DNA from: an uncultured Prevotella sp. | GTDB lineage: Bacteria; Bacteroidota; Bacteroidia; Bacteroidales; Bacteroidaceae | NCBI GenBank assembly: GCA_905202125.1 | Contig: CAJKQX010000017.1 | Location: forward strand, 1 to 37,261 | Reading direction: 5' to 3' | DNA: 37,261 nucleotides | Part shown: piece by piece, positions 24,325-32,540 of the stretch | Layout: each line of letters opens with the position of its first letter | Position numbering within the stretch: position 1 is the stretch's first letter | Made by a program: the position numbers and the translations under genes | Notes under the pieces: model-generated | What the model was told of the DNA's origin: nothing | Seen by the model: the letters and a program-made list of their open reading frames with translations, nothing else | Databases searched by the model: none

Positions 24325-24930
24325 ATGAAAACAATGCCTGTAAATGGAAAATTCGAGCCTGTGGCGTTGCCTTATGCCAACGATGCGCTCATACCGGTGA
24401 TCAGTGCCGATACCATCGGCTATCACTACGGCAAGCACTTGATGACCTACCTCACCAATCTCAACAATGCGCTGCATGACAGCGGATTTGAGGAGATGGC
24501 TCTCGAGGACATTGTCAAGACAAGTCAGGGCGGTGTGTTCAACAATGCCGGACAGGCTCTCAACCACATAATGTATTTCACGCAGTTCCGCTCTCCCCTG
24601 CCCGACAACGCCCCGACGGACCGGATCGCCGCCGCCATTGACGCGCAGTATGGCTCCTTCGATGCCTTCAAAGCCGAATTTGTGAAGGCCGGAACCACCC
24701 TTTTCGGGTCGGGATGGGTATGGCTGTCGGCCGACAACGATGGTCGGCTCGTGATCACTCAGGAACCCAACGCCGGCAATCCTCTGTGTCGCGGACTGCG
24801 CCCCCTGCTCACCGTCGATGTGTGGGAGCATGCCTATTATCTCGATTATCAGAACCGCCGGCCCGACCATCTGGCCGCGCTGTGGCAGATCATAGACTGG
24901 CAGGTGATAGAGAGACGGTTTGTGGGTTGA
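24325..24930 (+). CDS. sodB: Iron/manganese superoxide dismutase
   Basis: The 201-residue cytoplasmic enzyme converts superoxide to oxygen and hydrogen peroxide. Metal ligands are H34 (YHYGKH), H81 (LNHIMYF), D165 and H169 (DVWEHAYY). Gln77 is at the position that marks Fe-type enzymes. The segments HYGKHLMTY and NNAGQALNHIMYFTQFR closely resemble the cambialistic (Fe or Mn) enzyme of Porphyromonas gingivalis as I remember it, including Leu where E. coli SodB has a second His. The length is normal. A possible -7 box TATCTTTA lies at 24275-24282 without a clear TTTG partner. The gene converges on the beta-lactamase gene with a 33-bp gap. Confidence 0.96.
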   Translation: MKTMPVNGKFEPVALPYANDALIPVISADTIGYHYGKHLMTYLTNLNNALHDSGFEEMALEDIVKTSQGGVFNNAGQALNHIMYFTQFRSPLPDNAPTDRIAAAIDAQYGSFDAFKAEFVKAGTTLFGSGWVWLSADNDGRLVITQEPNAGNPLCRGLRPLLTVDVWEHAYYLDYQNRRPDHLAALWQIIDWQVIERRFVG

Positions 24931-24963
24931 TCCGATAACGTCGGAGCGATGACGCCGCAATGC

Positions 24964-25902
24964 TCATTCCGCGGTGTGCATGAGGCTCACCGCCCCGATG
25001 ATCTCACGTGCCACAGCAGCCATGACAGCAGCGTTGGCGGCATCGCTCTCACGGCTGTCCTTAATGAATATCACCATGTAGCATATCTCGCCCGACGGCA
25101 ATATGACGGCGGCGGCGTCATTATCGCCTATCTTCACTCCCGCTATGCGGTCCGAGCTGCCCGTCTTGTGGGCCACGGACATACCCTCCGGTATGCCCGC
25201 CCTTATCTTGTCGCGCCCCGTGACGGTAGCCGTCATGGCCTCGCGAAGCAATCCGAACATATCAGATCTGCCCTCGAACACTTTCTCCAACACCCGATAC
25301 ATGGAGTAAGGTGTAGCCCTGTTGTCGCGGCTTCGGCCGACGTCGCGGTGCATGTCGTCTTCATTCCATCGCAGTCTCATGCCCCTTACGCCCAACGTAC
25401 GGCGCACATACCGGTCCACGTTTTCCACGCCTCCCGCCATATCGATGAGCAAGTCGCAGGCATTGTTGTCGCTCTCCGACACGCTGCTGCGTATCAGGTC
25501 GGCCACGGATATATCGAAATCGCCCTTCGGATGGCGGTCGCGTAGCGGACTGTATGTATCCTCGTGCATGCTCTCACGGCTCACATGCACCAACGAATCG
25601 ACGGCTATGCCCTCGCTGCGAAATCTTTCCAGCACAGTCATGGCCACATGAACCTTGAACACGCTCATCAGCGGGAACATCATGTCGGCATTGTATCGAT
25701 ATTCGAAATTGCCGCATCGGGCATATATACCCACCGTCATGCGCCGCCCGTCGAGTATGGAGTCGATGCGCCGGCTGATGTCGCCATCGTGCGGCCTGGC
25801 AGATGTCGTGGCGGCGAACAAGAATATGGACAGGACAAGACATGTCCTTCGGATGGTGCGTGAGAATGCTGCCGGGGAGAGGAAGGATATTATTGTCAGC
25901 AT
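24964..25902 (-). CDS. Class A serine beta-lactamase
   Basis: The 312-residue exported enzyme should hydrolyse beta-lactam antibiotics. I chose the ATG at 25902; the longer frame to 25974 would run into the ilvC terminator. The signal region is MLTIISFLSPAAF ... LSIFLFAATTSA. All class A motifs are present: S80-V-F-K83 (SxxK), S144-D-N146 (SDN), the omega-loop Glu in RWNEDDMHRD (E181), and K246-T-G248 in HKTGSSD. The WNEDDMH omega loop and TGRDKIRAGIP region are like the Bacteroidetes A2 subgroup (CfxA/CepA/PER relatives). No mobile element flanks it closely, so it looks chromosomal. Its spectrum cannot be told from sequence. Confidence 0.92.
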   Translation of the reverse strand: MLTIISFLSPAAFSRTIRRTCLVLSIFLFAATTSARPHDGDISRRIDSILDGRRMTVGIYARCGNFEYRYNADMMFPLMSVFKVHVAMTVLERFRSEGIAVDSLVHVSRESMHEDTYSPLRDRHPKGDFDISVADLIRSSVSESDNNACDLLIDMAGGVENVDRYVRRTLGVRGMRLRWNEDDMHRDVGRSRDNRATPYSMYRVLEKVFEGRSDMFGLLREAMTATVTGRDKIRAGIPEGMSVAHKTGSSDRIAGVKIGDNDAAAVILPSGEICYMVIFIKDSRESDAANAAVMAAVAREIIGAVSLMHTAE

Positions 25903-25943
25903 AATTATTAGCTTATGAGCCTTATAATTTTTATAAGTTTCAT

Positions 25944-25976
25944 GAAAAAGTGGTTGCACCCGATGTGCAACCACTT
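25944..25976 (-). terminator. Terminator of ilvC / end of the ilv cluster
   Basis: AAGTGGTTGCAC (25948-25959) and GTGCAACCACTT (25965-25976) form a perfect 12-bp stem with a 5-nt loop. On the minus strand it is followed by TTTTTC. It lies 35 nt after the ilvC stop. Confidence 0.85.
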
Positions 25977-26011
25977 ACATTTATTTACAAAAAAAAAAGT
26001 TATGTTAAACA

Positions 26012-27058
26012 TTATTCCTGATTCTCGGGACGGAGTTTGCGCACTGTCTCGGCTGTCTGCCACATCTCTTTCTCGCGCATGGCCTTGAGTTCGGCATTGA
26101 GCTTCTCGCGATAGTCGGGCTTCGAGTTGCTGTCGATCGATACCTGAGCCTCATCGCCGTTCTTCACTGCGAGATACAACCACTGCATCACAGGTTTGAT
26201 GGCCTCGCGGAATCGGGGAGCCCAGTCCAGAGCACCGCGCTGTGCGGTTGTAGAGCAGTTGGCATACATCCAGTCCATACCTTTGGCTGCGAACAGAGGC
26301 ATAAGGCTCTGTGTGAGCTCTTCCACTGTCTCGTTGAAAGCCTCCGAGGGAGAGTGTCCGTTCTCGCGGAGAACCTCGTACTGGGCCTCGAGCAAGCCCT
26401 CAATGGCACCCATCAGCGAGCCGCGCTCACCGGTGAGGTCACTCACAGCCTCGCGCTGGAATGTGGTCTTGAACATATATCCGGCACCGATACCGATACC
26501 GAAAGCCAGTGTTTTCTCCTCGGCATTGCCCGATGCGTCCTGATAGACGGCGTATGAGCAGTTCAGACCGCGTCCCTCCTTGAACATGGTACGCAGCGAT
26601 GTGCCCGATCCTTTGGGTGCTACGAGTATGACGTCAACGTCTGCGGGCGGCACCACACCAGTGCGGTCGTTCCAGTTGATGGCGAATCCGTGTGAGTAGT
26701 ACAATGTCTTTCCGGGAGTGATATATTGTTTCACTTTGGGCCATACGGCTATCTGTCCTGCATCGGAGAGCAGCATGCAGATGATGGTACCTTTCTCGGC
26801 AGCCTCCTCAAGAGAGAAGAGTGTCTCGCCGGGCACCCATCCGTCGGCCACGGCCTTGTCGTATGTCTTGCCTTCACGCTGTCCCACGATGACGTTGAAT
26901 CCGTTGTCGCGGAGATTGCATGCCTGTCCCGGTCCCTGAATACCATAACCGAGGACTGCTATTGTTTCGTTCTTGAGCACCTCACGGGCTTTTTCCAATG
27001 AAAACTCTTTACTGGTGACAACGGTTTCCAATACGCCACCGAAATTCATTTCTGCCAT
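26012..27058 (-). CDS. ilvC: Ketol-acid reductoisomerase IlvC
   Basis: The 348-residue enzyme catalyses the second shared step of valine and isoleucine synthesis: Mg-dependent isomerisation and NAD(P)H reduction of acetolactate or acetohydroxybutyrate. The Rossmann motif reads GYGIQGPGQACNLRDNG (37-53), followed by the cofactor-specificity loop VIVGQREGKTYDKA. The knotted C-terminal domain has DLTGERGSLMGAIEGLLEAQYE and EELTQSLMPL. GYGIQGPGQ replaces the GYGSQGHAH of many proteobacterial enzymes. The gene is separated from the thioesterase gene by 175 bp and has its own promoter, with a terminator behind. Confidence 0.97.
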   Translation of the reverse strand: MAEMNFGGVLETVVTSKEFSLEKAREVLKNETIAVLGYGIQGPGQACNLRDNGFNVIVGQREGKTYDKAVADGWVPGETLFSLEEAAEKGTIICMLLSDAGQIAVWPKVKQYITPGKTLYYSHGFAINWNDRTGVVPPADVDVILVAPKGSGTSLRTMFKEGRGLNCSYAVYQDASGNAEEKTLAFGIGIGAGYMFKTTFQREAVSDLTGERGSLMGAIEGLLEAQYEVLRENGHSPSEAFNETVEELTQSLMPLFAAKGMDWMYANCSTTAQRGALDWAPRFREAIKPVMQWLYLAVKNGDEAQVSIDSNSKPDYREKLNAELKAMREKEMWQTAETVRKLRPENQE

Positions 27059-27194
27059 AGTTCAAACTTTTTTAAACAACCGTTGGCGGTTGTGTCTGTT
27101 ATTGTTAATATTGTGTCCGGAGCAATGTGGTAAGCATTATCTACGTTTATCCCGATGCAACAGACCGTGTTTGTTGTTTTTATCAATTCGCCCG

Positions 27195-27226
27195 CAAAGG
27201 TAATAAATTATAAGATAACAACCAAA
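27195..27226 (-). promoter_or_regulatory. Internal promoter for ilvC
   Basis: On the minus strand TTTG (27226-27223) and TACCTTTG (27202-27195) are 20 nt apart, a strong match. It starts 8 nt past the thioesterase stop and leaves a leader of about 130 nt before ilvC. ilvC can therefore be expressed apart from the rest of the cluster. Confidence 0.72.
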
Positions 27227-27233
27227 TTTACTT

Positions 27234-28004
27234 TCACTTTTTCACAAAAATAATCTTACATCTGCATACATCGACACTTTTCTGTGTCGTCGGGTCGCAT
27301 TTTGCTATGCGCACGGAGTACTCGTCCGCGGCCGTGTTTTCGCTTATGAAACTGAGTTTGTCTCCATAGTGGGCCTCCGCCACGTAGGCTATGTCAATGC
27401 GACGGATGTCGTATGAGCGGTACCAGTCGATATCCCAAAGGTCGAGCATGTGCTCGATGTATTTCACGCTGTTGATATGTCCGTTCACATCGACGTCGCT
27501 GTAGTTGGTGTCGATGGTTCGTACGAGCTGCGCCTGAGGTCCTATCTTTACTCGCGACGGCGGGTCGATGGGACAGGGCCGTTCTTCCTCCACGTACCCG
27601 GTGATGAGTCCGCCGTTCACGGTTGTTGTGTCCACCGGTTGGCGCGACACGGTGTCTATCATGGCCCAGATGCTGCGGCCGTAGCCGTAGACATGTCCGT
27701 CGGGTCCGGTGACGGCATAGTTGCGCGAGGTGAAAGATTTCATCACACGGTCCATCCACGTGGCTATCGTGATGCGATCGTAGGCCTTCGGCATATCCTC
27801 CATCTCGATGACGAGCCGCGAGAGCACCCATGTGCGGTCGATGGTGTTGAGATAGTTCATGCCGAAGCCGCGTTCGTCGGAGTGGAAATCGGCCGTGTTG
27901 AGCATCATATTGCCCAATCGTCCGAGGAATATACGGTGTGCGAAATCACAATGAAACGGCTCCACGAGAAATTCGTATTCGCTTGTCTTATTTCGTGTTG
28001 TCAT
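27234..28004 (-). CDS. Acyl-ACP thioesterase within the ilv cluster
   Basis: The 256-residue protein is an acyl-[acyl-carrier-protein] thioesterase of the FatA/FatB-like double hot-dog family, releasing free fatty acids from ACP. First hot-dog: HCDFAHRIFLGRLGNMMLNTADFH, then WVLSRLVIEMEDMP. The second carries the active-site segment DVDVNGHINSVKYIEHMLD with the catalytic Asn/His pair. The start overlaps the end of ilvN by 17 bp, so the two are translationally coupled. The same placement between ilvN and ilvC is, to my knowledge, widespread in Bacteroidetes. A link to branched-chain fatty acid precursors is a reasonable inference. Confidence 0.9.
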   Translation of the reverse strand: MTTRNKTSEYEFLVEPFHCDFAHRIFLGRLGNMMLNTADFHSDERGFGMNYLNTIDRTWVLSRLVIEMEDMPKAYDRITIATWMDRVMKSFTSRNYAVTGPDGHVYGYGRSIWAMIDTVSRQPVDTTTVNGGLITGYVEEERPCPIDPPSRVKIGPQAQLVRTIDTNYSDVDVNGHINSVKYIEHMLDLWDIDWYRSYDIRRIDIAYVAEAHYGDKLSFISENTAADEYSVRIAKCDPTTQKSVDVCRCKIIFVKK

Positions 28005-28542
28005 TGATATCCGTGTATTTCTGTTTGTTGAGCAGGTCGGTGGCCGGTTCGTCGTAGCTTCTTGTCACGGCTATGCGTCCCGACCGACTGTATTGCAGCA
28101 CACATCCGAAATTCTTGAGACACTTGTACAGGTCGGTCACATCCTCGGTCAGTCCTGCCAGTTGCACCGTACTGTACACAGGGTTCACCTCCATCATTCC
28201 GGCTCCGTGGCGGCGTATGGTGCGCGATATCTCGGGGTTGTCCATGAGCGCCGGCGTCGATATCTTGTACAGGCCCACCTCGTGGATGAACAGTTCGTCG
28301 TCCAGGTAATAATCCGCCTTCACCACATCTATTTTCTTTTCTATCTGTTTGGTGATTTTCTCAATCTGTTTCTCGTCGCTCCACGCCGTGATGGTATATT
28401 TGTGTATGTCCTTGATGTTGGAAGCCGACACATTGAGGCTTTCGATATTTATCTGGCAGCGAGTGAACACTGCGGTGATCTGGTTGAGGATACCCGCGAT
28501 ATTTTCCGAGTAAACCAGCAAAGTATATAATTTCTTGTCCAT
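27988..28542 (-). CDS. ilvN: Acetolactate synthase small (regulatory) subunit
   Basis: The 184-residue regulatory subunit binds valine through its ACT domain and activates the catalytic subunit encoded just upstream. The N-terminal ACT domain is visible at 5-80 (YTLLVYSENIAGILNQITAVFTRCQINIESLNV), quoted in part as SENIAGILNQITAVF. A C-terminal dimer domain follows (about 100-165, GAGMMEVNPVYSTVQLAG). The start is 13 bp after the ilvB stop. It is longer than the E. coli IlvN and similar to IlvH-type subunits. Confidence 0.93.
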   Translation of the reverse strand: MDKKLYTLLVYSENIAGILNQITAVFTRCQINIESLNVSASNIKDIHKYTITAWSDEKQIEKITKQIEKKIDVVKADYYLDDELFIHEVGLYKISTPALMDNPEISRTIRRHGAGMMEVNPVYSTVQLAGLTEDVTDLYKCLKNFGCVLQYSRSGRIAVTRSYDEPATDLLNKQKYTDINDNTK

Positions 28543-28555
28543 GAATGTCGGTTGT

Positions 28556-30271
28556 TTAATGATTGATTTCGAGCAACATCTCGTTGACGCTGCATCCCGG
28601 AGGTGTCATCGGCAGCACGTCGGCCTCTTCCCTCACGGCACACTCCAATACGTATGGACCGTCTGTCGAGAGCATGTCGGCCACAGCCTTTTCGAGTTGG
28701 TTGCGGTCTGTCACCAGACCATAGCCCAGTCCATAGCCCTCGCATATCTGTCGGTAGCAGGGATTGAGCATGTGTGTGAACGAGTATCGCTTGTTGAAGA
28801 ACATGTACTGCCATTGGCGCACATTGCCCAGAAAATTATTGTTGAGCAAGATGATCTTGAGCGGCACACGATGTTCCATTATTGTGCCCAGCTCCTGTAT
28901 GCTCATCTGGAATCCGCCGTCGCCGGTGAAGAGACACACCGTGCGGTCGGGTGTTCCGAAGGTTGCGCCCACCGCTGCAGGCAGGCCGAAGCCCATAGTG
29001 CCCAGTCCGCCGCTGGTCACCACACTGCGCTTGTTGTTGTACTTGAAATAGCGGCAGGCAAACATCTGGTTTTGTCCCACGTCGCTCACGAGCACCGCGT
29101 TGCCTCCGGTAGCCTCGGACACAGCATTGACTATCTCGCCCATGAGCAGAGGTCCCTCCTCGGGATGTATGGCCGGAGCGATCACCTTGTCGTATTCCTT
29201 CTTATAATAAGGTGCGAACCCAGCCTTCCACTCCGAGTGGTCGGCTTTGGTGATCAGTCGGGTGACAGCCGGCAGTGACATCTTGCAGTCGCCCACCACG
29301 GGCACATCCACCTTGATATTCTTGTCTATCTCGGCATTGTCGATGTCGAAATGTATGATTTTGGCCTGTTTGGCATAAGTGTCGAGACGTCCCGTCACGC
29401 GGTCGCTGAATCTCATGCCGATGGCTATGAGCACGTCGCACTCCTGCTCCATGACGTTGGGAGCGTAGTTGCCGTGCATGCCCAGCATACCCATGTTGAG
29501 CGGATGATCGGTAGGCAGAGCCGATAGTCCCAAGAGCGTACGTGCCGCCGGGATGTCAGCCTTCTCCAAGAACTCGATGAGCTCATTGTGTGCACCGCCC
29601 AGTTCGACGCCCTGCCCCACGAGCGCCAACGGACGTCGTGCCCCGTTGATTAGTTCGGCGGCACGGGCTATGGCGTCCTCGTCCAGTTGCGGGTAGGGAT
29701 TGTAGCTGCGCACGGAGGTCACCTTCACCGGTTTCCACGCGGTCTTGTCCACTTGCGCGTTCTTTGGAAAGTCGAGCACTACCGGTCCCGGCCGTCCCGA
29801 GCGGGCTATGTAGAAAGCCTGGCTCACGGCCCATGCCACATCCTCCGGGCGGCGTATCTGATAGCTCCATTTGGATATCGGTTGGGCCAGTCCCACGAGG
29901 TCGACCTCCTGAAAGGCATCCGTGCCGAGTGCGCTCACTCCCACCTGTCCGGCAATGACCACCATCGGTGTGGAGTCCATCATCGCGTCGGCCACGCCCG
30001 TGAGGGTGTTGGTGGCGCCCGGTCCGCTTGTCACGATACACACGCCCACCTCTCCGCTCACGCGGGCATAGCCCTCGGCGGCATGAGCTGCGGCCTGTTC
30101 GTGGCGCACGAGTATATGTTCAAAGGATTTTTCATCGCCCGTGGCGTAGTCGTAAAGCGCATCGTAGACAGGCATGATGGCTCCACCGGGATAACCGAAA
30201 ATCGTCTTCACGCCTTCGGCCTTGAGCGAACGCATGAGCGCTTCGGCTCCTGTTATGATCTGTTCTGGCAT
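28556..30271 (-). CDS. ilvB: Acetolactate synthase large (catalytic) subunit
   Basis: The 571-residue thiamine-diphosphate enzyme condenses pyruvate with pyruvate or 2-oxobutyrate, the first shared step of valine, leucine and isoleucine synthesis. The N-terminal part has IFGYPGGAIMPVYDAL and the catalytic Glu in RHEQAAAHAAEGYAR (E58). The centre holds the FAD-fold region (LLGLSALPTDHPLNMGMLGMHG in part). The C-terminal ThDP motif runs from TGDGGFQMS to NNNFLGNVRQWQ. The length is normal. The ilvD stop is 68 bp upstream and the small subunit follows 13 bp downstream. Confidence 0.97.
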   Translation of the reverse strand: MPEQIITGAEALMRSLKAEGVKTIFGYPGGAIMPVYDALYDYATGDEKSFEHILVRHEQAAAHAAEGYARVSGEVGVCIVTSGPGATNTLTGVADAMMDSTPMVVIAGQVGVSALGTDAFQEVDLVGLAQPISKWSYQIRRPEDVAWAVSQAFYIARSGRPGPVVLDFPKNAQVDKTAWKPVKVTSVRSYNPYPQLDEDAIARAAELINGARRPLALVGQGVELGGAHNELIEFLEKADIPAARTLLGLSALPTDHPLNMGMLGMHGNYAPNVMEQECDVLIAIGMRFSDRVTGRLDTYAKQAKIIHFDIDNAEIDKNIKVDVPVVGDCKMSLPAVTRLITKADHSEWKAGFAPYYKKEYDKVIAPAIHPEEGPLLMGEIVNAVSEATGGNAVLVSDVGQNQMFACRYFKYNNKRSVVTSGGLGTMGFGLPAAVGATFGTPDRTVCLFTGDGGFQMSIQELGTIMEHRVPLKIILLNNNFLGNVRQWQYMFFNKRYSFTHMLNPCYRQICEGYGLGYGLVTDRNQLEKAVADMLSTDGPYVLECAVREEADVLPMTPPGCSVNEMLLEINH

Positions 30272-30339
30272 TTTGTTCTGATGTTATGTCTTGTATATAT
30301 GCGGCCGCGTGTCGCCCGGACCCTCGGTCGCACGATGTA

Positions 30340-32142
30340 TTAATCTATGATTCTCACTCCGCCCTTGTCGGCCGAGCTCACACTGTTGGCATAGGCCCTG
30401 AGCGCCTTGCTCACGTGGCGCACCCTCTGCAGCGGTCGCTGGGGCCGCGAGGCGAGTTCGTCGGCCGACAGTCTCACGTTGATACTGCGGTTGGGGATGT
30501 CGATTTCAATGATGTCTCCGTCCACAATCTTGCCGATATTGCCCCCGGCGGCCGCCTCAGGCGAGATATGTCCGATGCTCAGTCCGCTTGTGCCACCCGA
30601 GAAACGGCCGTCGGTGATGAGCGCGCACTCCGTGCCGAGGTGCATACTCTTGATGTAGGACGTGGGATAGAGCATCTCCTGCATGCCCGGTCCGCCCTTC
30701 GGACCTTCATGGGTGATGACCACACAGTCGCCCTTCTTCACATCACCGCCGAGTATGGCCTCACACGCCGCCTCTTGCGAGTCGTACACCCGTGCCGGTC
30801 CGCTGAACGTCCAGATAGACGGGTCCACGCCCGCCGTCTTGACCACGCATCCGTCCTGAGCGATGTTGCCGAAGAGCACGGCCAGTCCGCCGTCTTTGGT
30901 GTAGGCATGGTCAAGGCTGCGTATGCATCCTCCCTCGCGGTCGGTGTCGAGGCTTTCCCATCTCGTGTTCTGACTGCCCATCGCGGTAGAGAACCTTCCG
31001 CCCGGCGCACTGTGGTATATCCTGTCGGCCTCCGGATCGATGTTGTCGGCTGTGATGTCGTATTTAGCTATGGCCTCGGCCAGAGTCAGTCCGTCCACGC
31101 GTATGGCCGTATTGTCTATGAGTCCGCCCTTGTTGAGCTCGCCCAATATGCCGAGTATGCCTCCGGCGCGGTTGCACTCCTGCACACTGTATTTGCGGGT
31201 GTTGGGCGAGAGCATGCACAGACAGGGCACACGGCGGCTCAGCGCGTCGATATCCTTCATCGTGAAATCCACCTCACCCTCCTGAGCTACGGCCAAGAGA
31301 TGGAGCACGGTGTTGGTGCTTCCGCCCATTGCGATATCGAGCGTCATGGCGTTGAGGAAGGCAGAGCGTGTGGCTATGCTGCGCGGCAAGACGCTCTCGT
31401 CGCCCTGCTCGTAGTAGGCCAAGGCGTTGTTGACGATGAGTCGGGCCGCGTCACGGAAGAGCCGGATGCGGTTTTCGTGTGTGGCGAGTATCGTACCGTT
31501 GCCCGGCAGCGAGAGACCGATGGCCTCCGTGAGCGAGTTCATCGAGTTGGCGGTGAACATACCCGAGCAACTACCGCATCCGGGGCAGGCGCATCGCTCG
31601 AGACTCTGCATATCGTCATCGCTCACCGACGGGTCGGCGCCTTTGACCATAGCCGTGATGAGGTCGGCGTTCTCGCCGCGCCATCGTCCTGCCTCCATCG
31701 GTCCGCCCGAGCAGAACACGGCCGGTATGTTGAGACGCATGGCTGCCATAAGCATACCCGGCGTCACTTTGTCGCAATTGGATATGCAGATCATGGCGTC
31801 GGCCTTGTGGGCGTTGACCATGTATTCCACAGAGTCGGCGATGATGTCACGCGAGGGCAGAGAGTAGAGCATGCCGTCGTGACCCATCGCTATGCCGTCA
31901 TCGATGGCTATGGTGTTGAACTCGGCCGCATAGCATCCCATGCTTTCTATCTCTCGTTTTACTATCTGTCCTATCTCGTGTAGATGAGTATGTCCCGGCA
32001 CAAACTGAGTGAAAGAGTTGACAATGGCTATCACGGGCCTACCGAAATGTTCGTGTTTCATACCGGCAGCCACCCATAGGGCTCTCGCTCCCGCCATTCG
32101 GCGTCCCTCGGTACATACTGCGCTTCTCAATTGAATTTTCAT
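30340..32142 (-). CDS. ilvD: Dihydroxy-acid dehydratase IlvD
   Basis: The 600-residue iron-sulfur dehydratase makes 2-oxoacids from dihydroxy acids, the third shared step of the pathway. Iron-sulfur cysteines lie in ISNCDKVTPGM (C123) and CPGCGSCSGMFTANSM (C186-C192). Other family segments: AIDDGIAMGHDGMLYSLPSR, MTLDIAMGGSTNTVLHLLA, GPKGGPGMQEMLYPTS, and ITDGRFSGGTSGLSIGHISPEAA (in part). It closely resembles E. coli IlvD over the whole length. It is the first gene of the leftward ilv cluster and has its own promoter with a leader of about 75 nt. Confidence 0.97.
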   Translation of the reverse strand: MKIQLRSAVCTEGRRMAGARALWVAAGMKHEHFGRPVIAIVNSFTQFVPGHTHLHEIGQIVKREIESMGCYAAEFNTIAIDDGIAMGHDGMLYSLPSRDIIADSVEYMVNAHKADAMICISNCDKVTPGMLMAAMRLNIPAVFCSGGPMEAGRWRGENADLITAMVKGADPSVSDDDMQSLERCACPGCGSCSGMFTANSMNSLTEAIGLSLPGNGTILATHENRIRLFRDAARLIVNNALAYYEQGDESVLPRSIATRSAFLNAMTLDIAMGGSTNTVLHLLAVAQEGEVDFTMKDIDALSRRVPCLCMLSPNTRKYSVQECNRAGGILGILGELNKGGLIDNTAIRVDGLTLAEAIAKYDITADNIDPEADRIYHSAPGGRFSTAMGSQNTRWESLDTDREGGCIRSLDHAYTKDGGLAVLFGNIAQDGCVVKTAGVDPSIWTFSGPARVYDSQEAACEAILGGDVKKGDCVVITHEGPKGGPGMQEMLYPTSYIKSMHLGTECALITDGRFSGGTSGLSIGHISPEAAAGGNIGKIVDGDIIEIDIPNRSINVRLSADELASRPQRPLQRVRHVSKALRAYANSVSSADKGGVRIID

Positions 32143-32157
32143 CCTGATTTCTTTTTA

Positions 32158-32202
32158 TTATATAATATAAGGTGGCCGCCCGATGTGCGGACGGTCCCAC
32201 AT
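32158..32202 (-). other. Possible leader peptide and hairpin in the ilvD leader
   Basis: A 14-codon frame, MWDRPHIGRPPYII, ends 15 nt before the ilvD ATG. CGGACGG (32188-32194) can pair with CCGCCCG (32176-32182) inside it, one pair being G-U. The frame ends Tyr-Ile-Ile, but it is not strongly enriched in branched-chain codons and no U-run follows the hairpin. An attenuator is only a possibility. Confidence 0.2.
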
Positions 32203-32223
32203 GCTGTCTCTGAAATGATTGTG

Positions 32224-32253
32224 CAAAGATACTCAGATTTTGCGAGAAACAAA
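32224..32253 (-). promoter_or_regulatory. Promoter of the ilv cluster
   Basis: On the minus strand TTTG (32253-32250) and TATCTTTG (32231-32224) are 18 nt apart, one short of the usual spacing. ilvD starts about 80 nt downstream. The 32143-32540 interval also holds the leader and a palindromic array. Confidence 0.55.
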
Positions 32254-32416
32254 ACAATTTGTTATAATTTGTCGTATAATTATTTCAGATTAATAAGAAA
32301 ACACAGAATTAAACTACATTTTCGCACTTAATGTAGCACATTTGATGTAGCTTTGTGCAACCTTCGAGGCGCCGGCCGGGGGAATAGTGTAGGATGGGTG
32401 TAAAAATACAGATTTA

Positions 32417-32499
32417 GTACAAAGCCTTTGTACTGTCGGTACAGAGGCTTTGTACTGACCGTACATGAACCCTGTACTAACAGTACAAAGGCCCTGTAC
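32417..32499. repeat. Four-unit palindromic array with exact 22-bp period
   Basis: Four 17-nt units start at 32417, 32439, 32461 and 32483: GTACAAAGCCTTTGTAC, GTACAGAGGCTTTGTAC, GTACATGAACCCTGTAC and GTACAAAGGCCCTGTAC. All begin and end with GTAC and most are near-palindromes. The 5-nt spacers TGTCG, TGACC and TAACA keep the period at 22, about two helical turns. The array lies between the 3' end of the epimerase gene and the ilvD promoter, about 165 bp upstream of it. It could be a cooperative operator array or a mobile short repeat. The spacers are far too short for CRISPR. Confidence 0.75.
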
Positions 32500-32540
32500 T
32501 AAATTGAGGGTTTGATATCGGGATTGCAGTTCGCGATATC

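Noticed and set aside
30286..31983. A 565-codon frame antisense to ilvD
   Set aside because: ilvD matches its family over the full length; the antisense product is low-complexity in Val, His and Arg with no domain.
32417..32499. The 22-bp array as a CRISPR
   Set aside because: Spacers are only 5 nt, the repeats are near-palindromes, and no cas genes are present.
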